Shown one piece after another: positions 50,001 to 58,800 of a DNA stretch of 64,000 bases. Location: assembly GCA_035573715.1 (NCBI GenBank), contig DATLZZ010000010.1:62001-126000 (forward strand). Reading direction: 5' to 3'. Origin of the DNA: JACPRL01 sp035573715 (GTDB lineage Bacteria; Acidobacteriota; Terriglobia; Acidiferrales; 2-02-FULL-67-57). Under the pieces are notes generated by a model, which was given only the letters and a program-made list of their open reading frames with translations, was not told where the DNA came from and searched no databases. Position 1 is the stretch's first letter. The number at the start of each line of letters is the position of its first letter. A program made the translations under genes and the position numbers.

Positions 50001-50465
50001 GAGGTGGAAGAAGTTCGCCAGGCGGCTCTGCTGCATGACGTTGGCAAGATTGGCATCCCCGAGCGCATCCTCAACAAGCCCGGCCCGCTCGACGCCGACG
50101 AATTCGAGATAATGAAGGAACACTCCGTGCTCGGGGCGCGGATTCTCGAACCTTTGCGCGCGCTCAAGAACATCCAGAAAATTGTCCGCCACCACCACGA
50201 GTGCTGGGACGGCTCCGGCTACCCCGACGGGCTGGCTGGCGAGGCCATCCCGCTGGTCTCCCGGTTGATTGGCATCGCCGACGCCTTCGATACGATGATC
50301 AGCGAGCGTACCTACAAGCGTGCCCGCACCCGCCTGGAGGGAGTGGAGGAGTTACGCCGCTGCGCTGGAACCCAGTTCGACCCTGAGCTGGTTGAAGCCT
50401 TCGCTGAAGTCGTCAAGGCGCAGATGGAAGCGCGCGAAGAGTTGCCCCGCGCCCGCCACAGCTAG
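47046..50465 (+). CDS. Membrane GAF-GGDEF-HD-GYP bifunctional c-di-GMP enzyme
   Basis: 1139 residues. (1) Residues 1-215: seven hydrophobic helices (ALVPLVGRIILVLVFLYVY; AILAPVFILWLLLQLAFGG; LALGFLIWGLMQVVPVI and others). (2) About 230-720: three GAF-like domains (ELRLLLGLGSQIGMAVENY, VLTILAAQTAVAIENARLF, LLLRTLADVIASALHNAF). (3) GGDEF near 725-890, with an intact RYGGDEF (about 800-806) and an RxxD inhibitory site (RRSD) five residues before it. (4) HD-GYP about 945-1120 with HDVGKIGIPERILNKPGPL and HHHE...DGSGYPDGL. Both synthesis and breakdown of c-di-GMP are therefore predicted. Divergent from gltX. Confidence 0.93.
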   Translation: MTGVTELQYALVPLVGRIILVLVFLYVYRQKRENYLLYWAAGWTMLSFSYLAELHTVFLGRTDQAVLDVGALCLALGAVLFYDSTRILAQHATGPTVTAILAPVFILWLLLQLAFGGAFEQVPLTVGGGAVALLSAVHCWRECRKQEMVGGPLLALGFLIWGLMQVVPVIQPMMHLAFRMDPVWLENLPTQLMGISMLVVLYEVERRGVEQHMLSLAGLNLIASSATQAATVQEMVGLTLERLLVAQRVPAGTIALTLDEESDALACVHRGESAFLREVEQVGLLPYLHHTVGRLGGMVVFPDLDGSTAPAAFAHEADYDRLLRLARPAGIRQLVGVSLRSKTGDRGLLLLASTSARRFAAAELRLLLGLGSQIGMAVENYHLLQQAGRRAEELRLLNEIGRALSSALTVDELLERVYAQIQKVIDARNFYIALYDHANDEVAFELEVKNGQFLPKRRRRARNGLTEYILRTRKALLIREKFEQVVAELGVEPGRSARSFCAVPILLHGEAAGVMGIVNYVENNAFDQEHIEVLTILAAQTAVAIENARLFSQEQRRSHQLALLNNISRKAIATLNPEEMLTAMAAEMRTGLPYEHISLAVLDYASREVVIQAEATSGASGLNRRYKLGEGCIGQVASRGEMMHIDALASADWDDCRPVLDDAQSVLALPMTYGDQLLGVLNIESTHPAAFHEDDILLLRTLADVIASALHNAFVFQKAQEQAITDGLTGVKTHRYFMESLAAEWRRATRANRNFSLVLLDLDKFKPINDFFGHLEGDMVLQRVGAILEQNVRRSDVVARYGGDEFVVLMPETNAEAAYALGDKLRQWLATDPLLREKKITASVGIATYPHHGTTPQELIQIADASMYLSKHQGGNRVTSADHYKVSEQKQWQRNVLEAYLGVTIKRLFSTGPEAFDEVYHRLEQVIKSLGTPAEDWREVPVPVLETITSLAAAIEAKDPYTQGHSQNVARYCVAVAQHRGMPEHEVEEVRQAALLHDVGKIGIPERILNKPGPLDADEFEIMKEHSVLGARILEPLRALKNIQKIVRHHHECWDGSGYPDGLAGEAIPLVSRLIGIADAFDTMISERTYKRARTRLEGVEELRRCAGTQFDPELVEAFAEVVKAQMEAREELPRARHS

Positions 50466-50479
50466 GGTGCATCGGGAGG

Positions 50480-50533
50480 GGCACGTCTTCGGCCCGTGCC
50501 GAAAAGACGCAACAGTGTCACCGGCTAAAGCCG
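50480..50533. repeat. Two short palindromes after the c-di-GMP enzyme gene
   Basis: GGCACG (50480-50485), 9-nt loop, CGTGCC (50495-50500), and CGGCT-AA-AGCCG (50522-50533) with a TAAA apex. Terminator or repeat-type elements. Confidence 0.4.
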
Positions 50534-50547
50534 CTGAGGTAACAGTC

Positions 50548-50958
50548 ATGTACCAAGCCAGCGTGCGTTGGGTGGAGGGCGAGCAGTTCGAGGCTGTAAG
50601 CCCGAGCGGGCACAGGCTCCTGCTCGACTCCGACCGCGAGTCCAACCGCGGCCCGGGGCCGATGGAGCTGCTGCTAGTGGCGCTGGGGGCGTGCTCGGCG
50701 ACCGACGTGGTCGAGATTCTCAAGAAGAAGCGCCAGGCGCTGGCCGGCTTGACGGTCGAGCTCTCCGGCGAGCGCGCTCCCGACCCGCCCAAGGTGTGGA
50801 CCAAAATCAGAATTCACTTCCGCGTGGTGGGAAAGGGAATCGGCCCCCGTGGGGTCGAGCAGGCCATCGAGCTTTCCCGCACAAAATACTGCTCGGTGGC
50901 TGCGACGCTGGCCCACACTGCCTCCATCGAGTGGTCCCACACCATCGAGGAAGCCTAG
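50548..50958 (+). CDS. OsmC/YhfA-family protein
   Basis: 136 residues from the ATG at 50548 (SD GAGG). OsmC fold with NRGPGPMELLLVALGACSATDVVEILKKKRQ and RTKYCSVAATLAHTASIEWSHTI; Cys49 and Cys115 are the two conserved cysteines that reduce organic hydroperoxides in OsmC/Ohr. It resembles the YhfA subgroup, whose physiological substrate is unclear. The frame is open upstream but lacks similarity there. Confidence 0.9.
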   Translation: MYQASVRWVEGEQFEAVSPSGHRLLLDSDRESNRGPGPMELLLVALGACSATDVVEILKKKRQALAGLTVELSGERAPDPPKVWTKIRIHFRVVGKGIGPRGVEQAIELSRTKYCSVAATLAHTASIEWSHTIEEA

Positions 50959-50960
50959 GG

Positions 50961-50989
50961 TTGCGTTTGTCGCTCGCAACCCCTAGAAT
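50961..50989 (+). promoter_or_regulatory. fabH promoter
   Basis: TTGCGT (50961-50966), 17-nt spacer, TAGAAT (50984-50989). A leader of about 36 nt ends with AAGGAGAGTGG before the ATG. Confidence 0.65.
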
Positions 50990-51031
50990 CGCCGTTTCCA
51001 TTCAGCTGCGCATTTCCAGAAAGGAGAGTGG

Positions 51032-52027
51032 ATGCCGAAGATTGCTGCCAAGATAACCGGGGTAGCGGGCTACGTGCCGCCGCGGGTGCTGACTAACGCC
51101 GACCTGGAGAAGATGGTCAACACCTCCAACGAGTGGATTATTGAGCGCACCGGCATCCGCGAGCGCCACATCGTGGACAAAGGCATGGCGACCTCCCACA
51201 TGGCCACCGAAGCGGCGCGCACGCTGCTGGAGCAGAAGAACGTCAACCCGGAAGAGATCGACCTCATCGTGGTCGCCACCGTCACCCCCGACATGTTTTT
51301 TCCCTCTACCGCCTGCCTGATACAGAACAACCTCGGCGCCAAGCGCGCCTGGGGATTCGACCTCATCGCCGCCTGCTCCGGCTTCGTCTACGCCATGACC
51401 GTAGCAGCCCAATTCGTCGGCGCCGGCACTCACAAGAAGGCGCTGGCCATCGGGGCCGACACGATGAGTTCCATTCTCAATTATGAAGACCGGGCCACCT
51501 GCGTGCTCTTCGGCGACGGCGCCGGCGCCGCCTTGGTCGAGCCCTGCGCGCCCGGCGAAGAGGGCGTGATTGATTTTCACAACGACATTGACGGCTCCGG
51601 CGGCTGCAACCTCTACATGCCCGGCGGCGGCAGTCTGAATCCGCCCTCCCACGAGACGGTCGACAAAAAGATGCACTACGTCCACCAGGACGGCCGCCAG
51701 GTGTTCAAGTATGCTGTGCGGCGGATGTGCGAGGTGCCGGAGATGCTTTTGGCGCGCAACGGTTTCAAACCCGCCGATCTCGACCTGCTCGTGCCTCACC
51801 AGGCCAACGAGCGCATCATCCGTGCCACTCAGGAGCGGCTGGGCCTCTCCGACGAGCGCGTCCTGCTGAACATCGCCAAGTACGGCAACACCACGGCAGG
51901 CACCATCCCGCTGGCCTTGGTGGATGCGCTCAACTGCGGCCGCCTGAAAAAAGGCAACCTGGTGATGCTGCTCGCCGTCGGCGCCGGCTACACTACCGGT
52001 GGCATGCTCCTCCGCTGGGCGTATTAG
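51032..52027 (+). CDS. fabH: Beta-ketoacyl-ACP synthase III FabH
   Basis: 331 residues. Catalytic triad visible: Cys115 (LIAACSGFVYA), His256 (LLVPHQANERI) and Asn286 (KYGNTTAGTIPLALVDAL). FabH condenses acetyl-CoA or branched acyl-CoA with malonyl-ACP, starting fatty acid synthesis. It stands alone rather than beside other fab genes. Strong SD AAGGAGAG and its own promoter. Confidence 0.95.
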   Translation: MPKIAAKITGVAGYVPPRVLTNADLEKMVNTSNEWIIERTGIRERHIVDKGMATSHMATEAARTLLEQKNVNPEEIDLIVVATVTPDMFFPSTACLIQNNLGAKRAWGFDLIAACSGFVYAMTVAAQFVGAGTHKKALAIGADTMSSILNYEDRATCVLFGDGAGAALVEPCAPGEEGVIDFHNDIDGSGGCNLYMPGGGSLNPPSHETVDKKMHYVHQDGRQVFKYAVRRMCEVPEMLLARNGFKPADLDLLVPHQANERIIRATQERLGLSDERVLLNIAKYGNTTAGTIPLALVDALNCGRLKKGNLVMLLAVGAGYTTGGMLLRWAY

Positions 52028-52087
52028 GAAGTCGAAAAGTCGAAGGTCTAAGGCCCCACATTCTCAGAGCCAGCCTACCCTACGCGT

Positions 52088-52143
52088 GTCATCCCGAATC
52101 GCGCTTCCACAAAGTGGGAGCGTGATGAAGGACCTGCTTTTTC
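52088..52143. repeat. GTCATCCCGAA ... GGACCTGCTTTTTC intergenic repeat
   Basis: It starts with GTCATCCCGAA (52088-52098) and ends GGACCTGCTTTTTC (52130-52143). Matches parts of the elements at 24761 (inverted) and 38936. Confidence 0.65.
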
Positions 52144-52146
52144 CCT

Positions 52147-52539
52147 TTACGCTCTCGCTACTTCACTCATCAGGGCGAAGGCGTTGCCTTCGGGGTCGCG
52201 CAGCAACGCCAGCCACAGGTCGTGGTCGGGCATCTTGGCCACCAGCGCCGGCTTTTCCGCGACTGTCACGCCGCGCCCCACCAGCGTCTCGAAGGTGGCC
52301 CGGATGTCTGCCACCTTGTAGTAGAGAATCGACGCCGGGTGCGCCGGATTCGCCTTGTCCTCTTGGCCGAGCAGCAGGCGGACGCCGCCCACGTCGAAGA
52401 AGGCCATTCGGGGCGGCGCCTCGAAAAGAAACTTCATCCCCAGCGTGTCGCGATAGAAGGCGACCATGCGCTTCAGGTCGCGGACGGTGAGGGCAATCTG
52501 GCCAATCTGGGAAAGGTGAACCTCGGCGCCGGCGCTCAT
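52147..52539 (-). CDS. VOC (glyoxalase/bleomycin-resistance-like) family protein
   Basis: 130 residues with two beta-alpha-beta3 halves: IGQIALTVRDLKRMVAFYRDTLGMKFLFEA and SILYYKVADIRATFETLVGRGVTVAEKPAL, ending LALLRDPEGNAFALMSE. Single-domain members dimerise around a metal site. Ligand unknown. SD TAGGAGGAG. Upstream on the same strand is tRNA-Ser(GCT). Confidence 0.88.
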   Translation of the reverse strand: MSAGAEVHLSQIGQIALTVRDLKRMVAFYRDTLGMKFLFEAPPRMAFFDVGGVRLLLGQEDKANPAHPASILYYKVADIRATFETLVGRGVTVAEKPALVAKMPDHDLWLALLRDPEGNAFALMSEVARA

Positions 52540-52565
52540 GGAGGCTCCTCCTAGGTTAGGTTAAG

Positions 52566-52660
52566 TGGCGGAGGGGGAGGGATTCGAACCCTCGAACCCG
52601 GGTTTAGCCCAGGTTAACTGCTTAGCAGGCAGCTCTGTTCGGCCACTCCAGCACCCCTCC
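52566..52660 (-). tRNA. tRNA-Ser (anticodon GCT)
   Basis: Minus strand: acceptor arms GGAGGGG (52660-52654) and CCCCTCC (52576-52570), G, encoded CCA (52568-52566). The anticodon stem GCTGC/GCAGT with loop CTGCTAA gives GCT (plus-strand 52624-52626). Long variable arm and GTTCGAATC T-loop present. Confidence 0.95.
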
Positions 52661-52773
52661 GGGTAAAGCGCCTGGACGGCGGCCGGGGGCATTATAGCCT
52701 TGCCTCGACCTGCCGCGCCACTTGTGCCACGGTGTAGAATCCTTGCCCTCCGCAGAGGAAGGAGGAACATCTC

Positions 52774-53190
52774 ATGCTGGGTACGACCAGGGCCAAGACG
52801 CCGAAGGAATATATCGAGAGTTTGCCCGATCCACGTCGGAGCGAGATGAAGGCGCTTCACAAACTCATCACCAGGACCGCGCCGGCTCTCAAGCCCAAGC
52901 TGTGGGGAGGAACCATCGGCTACGGACAATTCCACTACCGCTACGCCACCGGCCGCGAGGGCGACTGGTTCGTCGTCGGCCTGGCCAACCGCAAGGACGG
53001 CATTTCGTTCTACTCCTGCCTCACCGACGGCAAGCAGTACATTGCCGAAAAGCACAAGAAGGACTTGCCGAAAGCCGACATCGGGCGGAGCTGCATCCGC
53101 TTCAAGCGCCTGGCCGACATCGACCTGCGCGTCCTCGCCCGCATCATCAAGGAAAACGTCGCCGCCGCCAAGAAGATGGCGAAGAAGTAG
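52774..53190 (+). CDS. DUF1801-family protein
   Basis: 138 residues, strong SD AGGAAGGAGG. Sequence YIESLPDPRRSEMKALHKLITRTAPALKPKLWGGTIGYGQFHYRYATGREGDWFVVGLANRKDGISFYSC is typical of DUF1801/YdhG-like small proteins, related in fold to iron chaperone frataxin-like domains. Ends lysine-rich. A TAGAAT (52735-52740) may be its -10. Converges with the LssY_C gene. Confidence 0.85.
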   Translation: MLGTTRAKTPKEYIESLPDPRRSEMKALHKLITRTAPALKPKLWGGTIGYGQFHYRYATGREGDWFVVGLANRKDGISFYSCLTDGKQYIAEKHKKDLPKADIGRSCIRFKRLADIDLRVLARIIKENVAAAKKMAKK

Positions 53191-53197
53191 CCCGCTC

Positions 53198-53884
53198 CTA
53201 CTTCAGGAGAAGGATGACCAGGCGTCCGTCGGAGCGGTACGCCCCGCCATGCGCGGTGGTGGCTTCGCGGATGGGTTGCGGCGGCAGAGCATAGCCAAGC
53301 CCGGCTACCCGCCCTGTCCGACGCACGGTCTCGGCGATGAAGTCGCGCTCCTTATCCACCTCGGGGTCGATCTTATGGGTGATGTCGCCGGTGCGGTTGT
53401 GTTCTTCAAAGCCGGCGTCGTAGGTGCCCGCGCCCAGCCAGATGTCTTGGCTGTCCTCGGTCTGCCAGGGAGTTTCCCAAAGACGGAAGTGGTGGCGCTC
53501 GGCGACCACGCGGATGGGGTCGGCCAGTGCATAGCCGAAATCCTGCGGGCGGCCGAAAAGAAACAGCTCGCTCATCGGCATCGTCACATAAACCTTTTTC
53601 TCGAGCGTCACAAGGATGGCGCGCAGCGCCGCCTCGGTGGAGTTGCGGTCTACCTCTTGCCAGCCGGCCTCCGCCAGCGCCTTCTGCACCTGCTCGCGCG
53701 AGCCCACCAGCACGAAGTTGACCATGTCGCCCAGGTGCCCGTCTTTGTCCTGCACCCGGGTCGGAACCTTCCGTAGAAACTCGTCGAGGCTGAGCCGTTC
53801 CTTCCTGCTCTTGGGCGTTCCCGCCGCCGCGCTGCCGACCAGCAGGAGCGCAGCCAGCCCTACACCCAACCACCGCGACGCCAT
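53198..53884 (-). CDS. Exported LssY C-terminal-domain protein
   Basis: 228 residues with a signal peptide (WLGVGLAALLLVGSAAAG). The core contains DMVNFVLVGSREQVQKALAEAGWQEVD, LFLFGRPQDFGYALADPIRVVAERHHFRLWE and DIWLGAGTYDAGFEEH...ITHKIDPEVDKERDFI, matching the LssY_C domain found at the end of some PAP2 phosphatase-like membrane proteins. Here it stands alone. Function unknown; probably periplasmic. Confidence 0.8.
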   Translation of the reverse strand: MASRWLGVGLAALLLVGSAAAGTPKSRKERLSLDEFLRKVPTRVQDKDGHLGDMVNFVLVGSREQVQKALAEAGWQEVDRNSTEAALRAILVTLEKKVYVTMPMSELFLFGRPQDFGYALADPIRVVAERHHFRLWETPWQTEDSQDIWLGAGTYDAGFEEHNRTGDITHKIDPEVDKERDFIAETVRRTGRVAGLGYALPPQPIREATTAHGGAYRSDGRLVILLLK

Positions 53885-53995
53885 CGCGCAACGCCTCCGC
53901 TACCTATGATGCCGAAGGAACGAAAGGATTTGCCACGGAGGAAGCCTATCGCCTGCTCTGAAATCACACCCTTCAAACGGGTTCTGCAATGGCTT

Positions 53996-54514
53996 CTAGT
54001 AGAAGAGGTACTTGCGCCACTTTTCCTCGGCCCGGCCCAGCAGGCGCATGAGGTGGCGGTTGGTGTGGAGATTGTAAGGACGGGGGCGGCGGAGCAGGCG
54101 CAGCCCGGCCTCTTCGGGCGTGCGGTCGCCCTTGATGTTGTTGCAGCGGTGGCAGCAAGCCACCAGGTTGTCCCAAGAGGTCATGCCGCCGCGGGAGCGG
54201 GGCACAACGTGGTCGAGCGTAAGCTCGGCGGCCGAGAAGACGTGGCCGCAAAACTGGCAAGTGTTGCGGTCGCGCAGCAGGATGTTCTTACGCGAAAGGG
54301 CCCGGGGCTGCATCGGGATGCGGCGATACTCGAGCAACCGGATAACCGAGGGCGCCGGCAGCGCCCGCGAGGGCGAATGGATGACGGCGTGGTTCTCCTC
54401 TTCGGTGCGCGCCACGCCCTTGAGCACCAGCACGATGGCACGCTTGAGGCCGGTGATGTGGATAGGCTCGTAGGTAGCGTTGAGCACCAGCACCGGCGTA
54501 TGCAACGTTGCCAC
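53996..54514 (-). CDS. HNH endonuclease family protein
   Basis: 172 residues from a GTG with SD AGGAG. The HNH motif lies in a zinc frame: Cys86/Cys89 (CQFCGHVF), Asp101-His102 (LDHVVPRSRGG), Asn116 and Cys121/Cys124 (CCHRCNN). N-terminal part (VLVLNATYEPIHITGLKRAIVLVLKGVA) is typical of the common bacterial stand-alone HNH family. Cleaves or nicks DNA in principle; cellular role unknown. It starts 1 nt after the comF stop. Confidence 0.9.
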   Translation of the reverse strand: MATLHTPVLVLNATYEPIHITGLKRAIVLVLKGVARTEEENHAVIHSPSRALPAPSVIRLLEYRRIPMQPRALSRKNILLRDRNTCQFCGHVFSAAELTLDHVVPRSRGGMTSWDNLVACCHRCNNIKGDRTPEEAGLRLLRRPRPYNLHTNRHLMRLLGRAEEKWRKYLFY

Positions 54515-54515
54515 G

Positions 54516-55232
54516 TCAAATCTCCTGCGCGACTCGGGCCACAGTCACGGCCTTAACTTCCTCGGCGCCAGCGTGTTTGAGCACGCGGGCGCAGGCGTTC
54601 AGTGTCGCCCCGGTCGTACATACATCATCTAGCAATAAGATGCGCCTCAGGTCAAGTTTGCTGCGTGCGGCAAAGGCTCCACGGACGTTTTCGACCCGCT
54701 GAGCCGGCGTCAGGCCGGTCTGGGAGGGGGTGTCTTTGATCCGCTGCAATGCTCCCGGCTCAACCGGGAGCCTGGTCCACTTGGCCAGCTCGCGCGCCAG
54801 TAGCTCAGCCTGGTTGTAGCCGCGGGCGCGCTGCCTCTTGGGGTAAAGCGGCACGGGAACGAGGGCATCCACCTCGGCCAGGTCGGGGTTCTGCTGCACC
54901 ACCGCCGCCAGCCAACCGCCCAGCAGTTTGGCCAGCGGGCGCAGCCGGTTGTACTTCAGTAGAACAATGAGCTGGCGCAGCTCGGCGTCATAGGTGCCGA
55001 AACTGCGCAGCCGGTCGAAGATGGTTTCTCCCTGGCGGCAGGCGCCGCACAGCGCGGTTCCTTCCGGTGACACTGCCGCCAGCGACAGCGGAATCTGGCA
55101 GCGGTCGCAGAAGGCCAGCGGCTCGAGAGGCCGGACTCGTCCCAGGCAGGATTCGCAGACGGGTATGCGGGACGAGTTGGTAAGCTCGCTCTCACACAAG
55201 CGGCAAGGTGCGGCGAAGACAATGCTGGCCAA
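54516..55232 (-). CDS. comF: ComF-family phosphoribosyltransferase-like protein
   Basis: 238 residues from a TTG, the only usable start in the frame. Two zinc-binding Cys pairs (CRLCESE, CESCLGRVRP; CDRCQIP, CGACRQGE) precede a type I phosphoribosyltransferase fold: VPVPLYPKRQRARGYNQAELLARELA and RRILLLDDVCTTGATLNACARVLKHAGAE. ComF takes part in single-stranded DNA uptake/processing during natural transformation. No other competence genes are in view. Coupled to the HNH gene downstream. Confidence 0.9.
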   Translation of the reverse strand: MASIVFAAPCRLCESELTNSSRIPVCESCLGRVRPLEPLAFCDRCQIPLSLAAVSPEGTALCGACRQGETIFDRLRSFGTYDAELRQLIVLLKYNRLRPLAKLLGGWLAAVVQQNPDLAEVDALVPVPLYPKRQRARGYNQAELLARELAKWTRLPVEPGALQRIKDTPSQTGLTPAQRVENVRGAFAARSKLDLRRILLLDDVCTTGATLNACARVLKHAGAEEVKAVTVARVAQEI

Positions 55233-55349
55233 GCCGTCGCGGGCGTCGCGCAGAAGTCGGGCGAGTCTGAAGGCAAGAGGGAACCGGGATCGCGGGGAGC
55301 TTGCTGCTGCGCTCGGGTCGGGGTCGGAGAAGGCGACGCCTCCAGAAAA

Positions 55350-55700
55350 CTACAGCAAACCCTGCTCCTGCTTCTCCTGGCAGGAGATGCAATGCCGCGC
55401 CCAGGGCACGGCGTCAATCCGCTTCTGCTGGATTTCTTCGTTGCACTGCACGCAGAGCCCGAAGCCGCCGTTCTTCAGCCTCTTCAGGGCTTCGTCCACC
55501 AGTTGCAGGATGAAGCGCTCGTTGTTCGACTGGCTGAAGAGAAACTCCTTGGTATAGGAGTTGGCCGCCTTGTCGGCAATGTCCTGCGTGGCATCGTCGG
55601 CCGTCATCGCCTCCTGTTCATTCTGCGCCATCAGGCGCATCAGCTCTTCGCGCTTGGCTTCGAGTTTTTTGCGGTAGAAATCGAGGCGCTTCTTGTCCAT
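55350..55700 (-). CDS. dksA: DksA/TraR-family zinc-finger transcription factor
   Basis: 116 residues. A coiled-coil hairpin (LDFYRKKLEAKREELMRLMAQNEQEAM) and a C4 zinc finger Cys83/Cys86 (GLCVQCNEEIQQKRIDAVPWARHC) with Cys104/Cys107 match DksA/TraR. It inserts into the RNA polymerase secondary channel and modulates stress or stringent-response transcription. Probably transcribed with comF from a consensus TTGACA-17-TAGAAT promoter. Confidence 0.9.
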   Translation of the reverse strand: MDKKRLDFYRKKLEAKREELMRLMAQNEQEAMTADDATQDIADKAANSYTKEFLFSQSNNERFILQLVDEALKRLKNGGFGLCVQCNEEIQQKRIDAVPWARHCISCQEKQEQGLL

Positions 55701-55745
55701 CGTGCTGCCCCTCAGTGGTCTGGACGGCCTACTCAGAAACAGAAG

Positions 55746-55774
55746 ATTCTAGTGGCACCTCCCGGGACTGTCAA
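55746..55774 (-). promoter_or_regulatory. dksA promoter
   Basis: Minus strand: perfect TTGACA (55774-55769), 17-nt spacer, TAGAAT (55751-55746). It ends 45 nt before the ATG. Confidence 0.8.
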
Positions 55775-55784
55775 GGCAGCCGGC

Positions 55785-55813
55785 TTGACTTTGGCGGGCC
55801 GGAGGACTATAAG
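55785..55813 (+). promoter_or_regulatory. Promoter of the Oar-like receptor gene
   Basis: TTGACT (55785-55790), 17-nt spacer, TATAAG (55808-55813). Divergent from the dksA promoter, with 10 bp between the two -35 boxes. Confidence 0.7.
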
Positions 55814-55879
55814 CGGCGCGAGGTTCGCGGAGGCATTGACAGGATGCCGTCGCACTCGTTATTCCCAAGGAGCTTCCTC

Positions 55880-58800
55880 ATGATCATTCGACTCTCTCGG
55901 TTTGCGCTTGTCCTGTTGTTGGGGACGTTGGCTCTCAGCGCCCAGACGTTTCGCGGCACGATTTTGGGCACGGTCACCGACCAGACTGGTGCGGTCGTTC
56001 CCGGCGCTCATGTCAGCGTCAAGAATCTGGATACCGGCTTGGTGCGCGAGACTGACACCGACGAAAGCGGCTACTACGTTGCCACCGAGTTGCCCATCGG
56101 CAACTACAGCGTGACGGTGGAGAAGGCCGGCTTCCGCCGTGCGTTGACCTCCGGCATCCGCGTTGAGGTTGCCGGTGAGCACCGCATTGATGTTGTCCTC
56201 TCGCCCGGCGCGTTGGAGCAGACGGCGGAAGTGACGGCCGAGGTGCCATTGGTCGAGTCGACCACCAACGTGCTGGGCGGAACGATTGCCTCCAAGCAGG
56301 CCACCGAACTGCCCATCGGCGGGCGAGACTTCACCAAGCTGCTGGTACTGGTCCCCGGCTCCACCGGCTCCCCCGACGCCATTACCGACTATCCCGGCTC
56401 TTTCGGGCTTTTCTCCTCCAACGGCAGCCGTGGCCGCTCAAACAACTTCCTGCTGGACGGCACCGACATGAACGACGGGTATCGGAACCTTCCGGCCATC
56501 AACGAAGCCGGCGTGTTCGGTACTCCGGCCACCATCCTGCCCCTCGACGTCATTGCCGAGACCCGCGTCCTGAGCAACTTCGAGCCCGAGTACGGCCGCA
56601 ACGGCGGTTCGGTAGTCAACATCGTCACTAAGTCCGGCACCAATGACTTGCACGGCTCGGCCTACTGGTACTTCCGCAACGACGTCCTCAACGCCCGAAA
56701 CTTTTTCAACAACGTCGGCGACAAGGACAAGTTCCGCTACAACGACTTCGGTTTCTCGCTCGGCGGGCCCATCAGGAAGAACCAGACGTTCTTCTTCTTT
56801 GGGTACGAAGGGGTGCGTGAGCGCGGCGCCATCACGACTCTGGTCGCGGTTCCAACGCTGACCGATTACTTCAACGCTGTCGGTCTGATTGGCGGCAATC
56901 AGGCTGCCTGCATGACCACCATCGAGGCCTGCGTGTCGGGCAATCTGGCGTTTTTCAATCCCGTCATTCGCAACTTCTACAACCTTTGCGGGAGCTCGGG
57001 GCAGTGCTCAGGCGGCAGTCAACCCTGGCCGCTGCCGACGCCGGGCCGCGAAGGGGAGACACTGAACGCCATTGTTCCTTCCGATTACCGCAACCGGGTC
57101 GACAGTCTCATCCTCAAGATCGACCACAACTTCAACCAGAATAACCTGCTCACTGCTCGCTATTTCTACGGCGACAGCGACCAGAGCTTTCCGCTCGGGC
57201 TCTCCGGCGGCAACAACCTCCCCAACACCAACACCTTCACGCCAACCACTGTGCAACTCTTCTCGCTTTCCTATGTGCATATTTTTTCGCCCACGCGGGT
57301 CAATGAGTTCCGCTTCGGCTACAACCGCTTCAACGAAGACTTTCTGGCGGACGACGCCGATGTCTTCGGCAACCCGCTCGATACCCTGCAGCTCAACAAC
57401 GGCGTCACCGAGGAGCGCGACTTCGGCCTGCCGGTGCTGCGGGTGGGCAGCTTTGCGTTTCTCGGCTCCAGCGGCTTCTCCAATCCGCGCGGCCGCGTGG
57501 ACACCAACTGGCAGGCGATTGACAACTACAGTTGGAAGTACGGCAAGCACGACTTCAAGTTCGGTTTTGAGTTCCGCCGCACCTTCGTCAATTCCTTTAA
57601 CGATTCCCACTACCGCGGCCGGTTGCGGTTCAATGGCGACTTTAGTGGCGATCCGCTGGCCGATTTCCTGCTCGGCGATGCCGAAGGCTTCTCGTTCATC
57701 TATGCCGGCGACACCCAGCGCGGCACCTTCCAGAACTCCTGGGCGGGGTACATCCAGGACACCTGGCGGGTCGCGCCGCGGGTGACCTTCAACTGGGGAC
57801 TGCGCTACGACTACTACGGTGTGCTCGACGAAGAACGCAACCGCCTCAGCCGCTACGACCCCACTATTGGTCTGATCCAACTAGGCTCGCCCGGCTTCGG
57901 CAGGCTCTACGACCGCGACTGGAACAACTTCGGCCCCCGCATTTCCTTCGCCTGGGATCCGTGGGGCGACGGCAAAACCGTGGTGCGCGCAGGCTGGGGG
58001 CTGTTTTACGACGCGTACTCGCAGGATTTCTTCCTCGCGCACATTCCGTTCAACTCTTTCGCCGTGAGCGCCGCCCAGAACCCGATTGGGGGCAGCCCGG
58101 TGCTGTTCTGCTTTACGTTGAACCCGGCTCTGGCCACCCCCAACACGCTGGAGCCCAACACGCCCATCTGGGATCCTGCCTGCTTCCAGCCCGGCGCGCT
58201 TGACACCACTGACATCACCCAGGCCGATCCGAACATCCGTACACCGTACATTCAGAACTACAACTTCAACATCCAGCGCGAGCTGGGGAAGAACACAGTG
58301 ATCCAGATTGCCTATGTGGGCTCCGCGGGCCGCAAGCTTTTCCGTACGCGCGAGATCAACCAGGTGCTGGACCCTAACGTGGGTGTACGGCCATTCGATG
58401 CCGCCGCGCCGCTCTGCCCGGTCACCAGCGCTTCGTGCCCGGTCGACAACACCGTGGTGCCGTTCATCGTCAACCAGCTTGAGTCCACTGCCACCTCGAA
58501 CTACAACTCGCTCCAGATCAGCTTGACGCAACGCAACTGGCACGGTTGGACGCATTCGGCCCACTACACTTGGGGGCATTCAATCGACACCGCCAGCGAC
58601 GGCAACGAGTCCACCGTCCCCAACGCCGGCACGCCCGACAACAGCCACGACCCACACAATGAGCGCGGCAACTCCAACTTCGATACCCGCCACCGCTTTG
58701 TCTGGAACTGGATCTGGGACGTGCCCAAGTTCACCGACTCCGCGCCCAAGCTGACCCAGGGCTGGCAGTTCAGCGGCATCGTGACGCTGATGAGCGGCCA

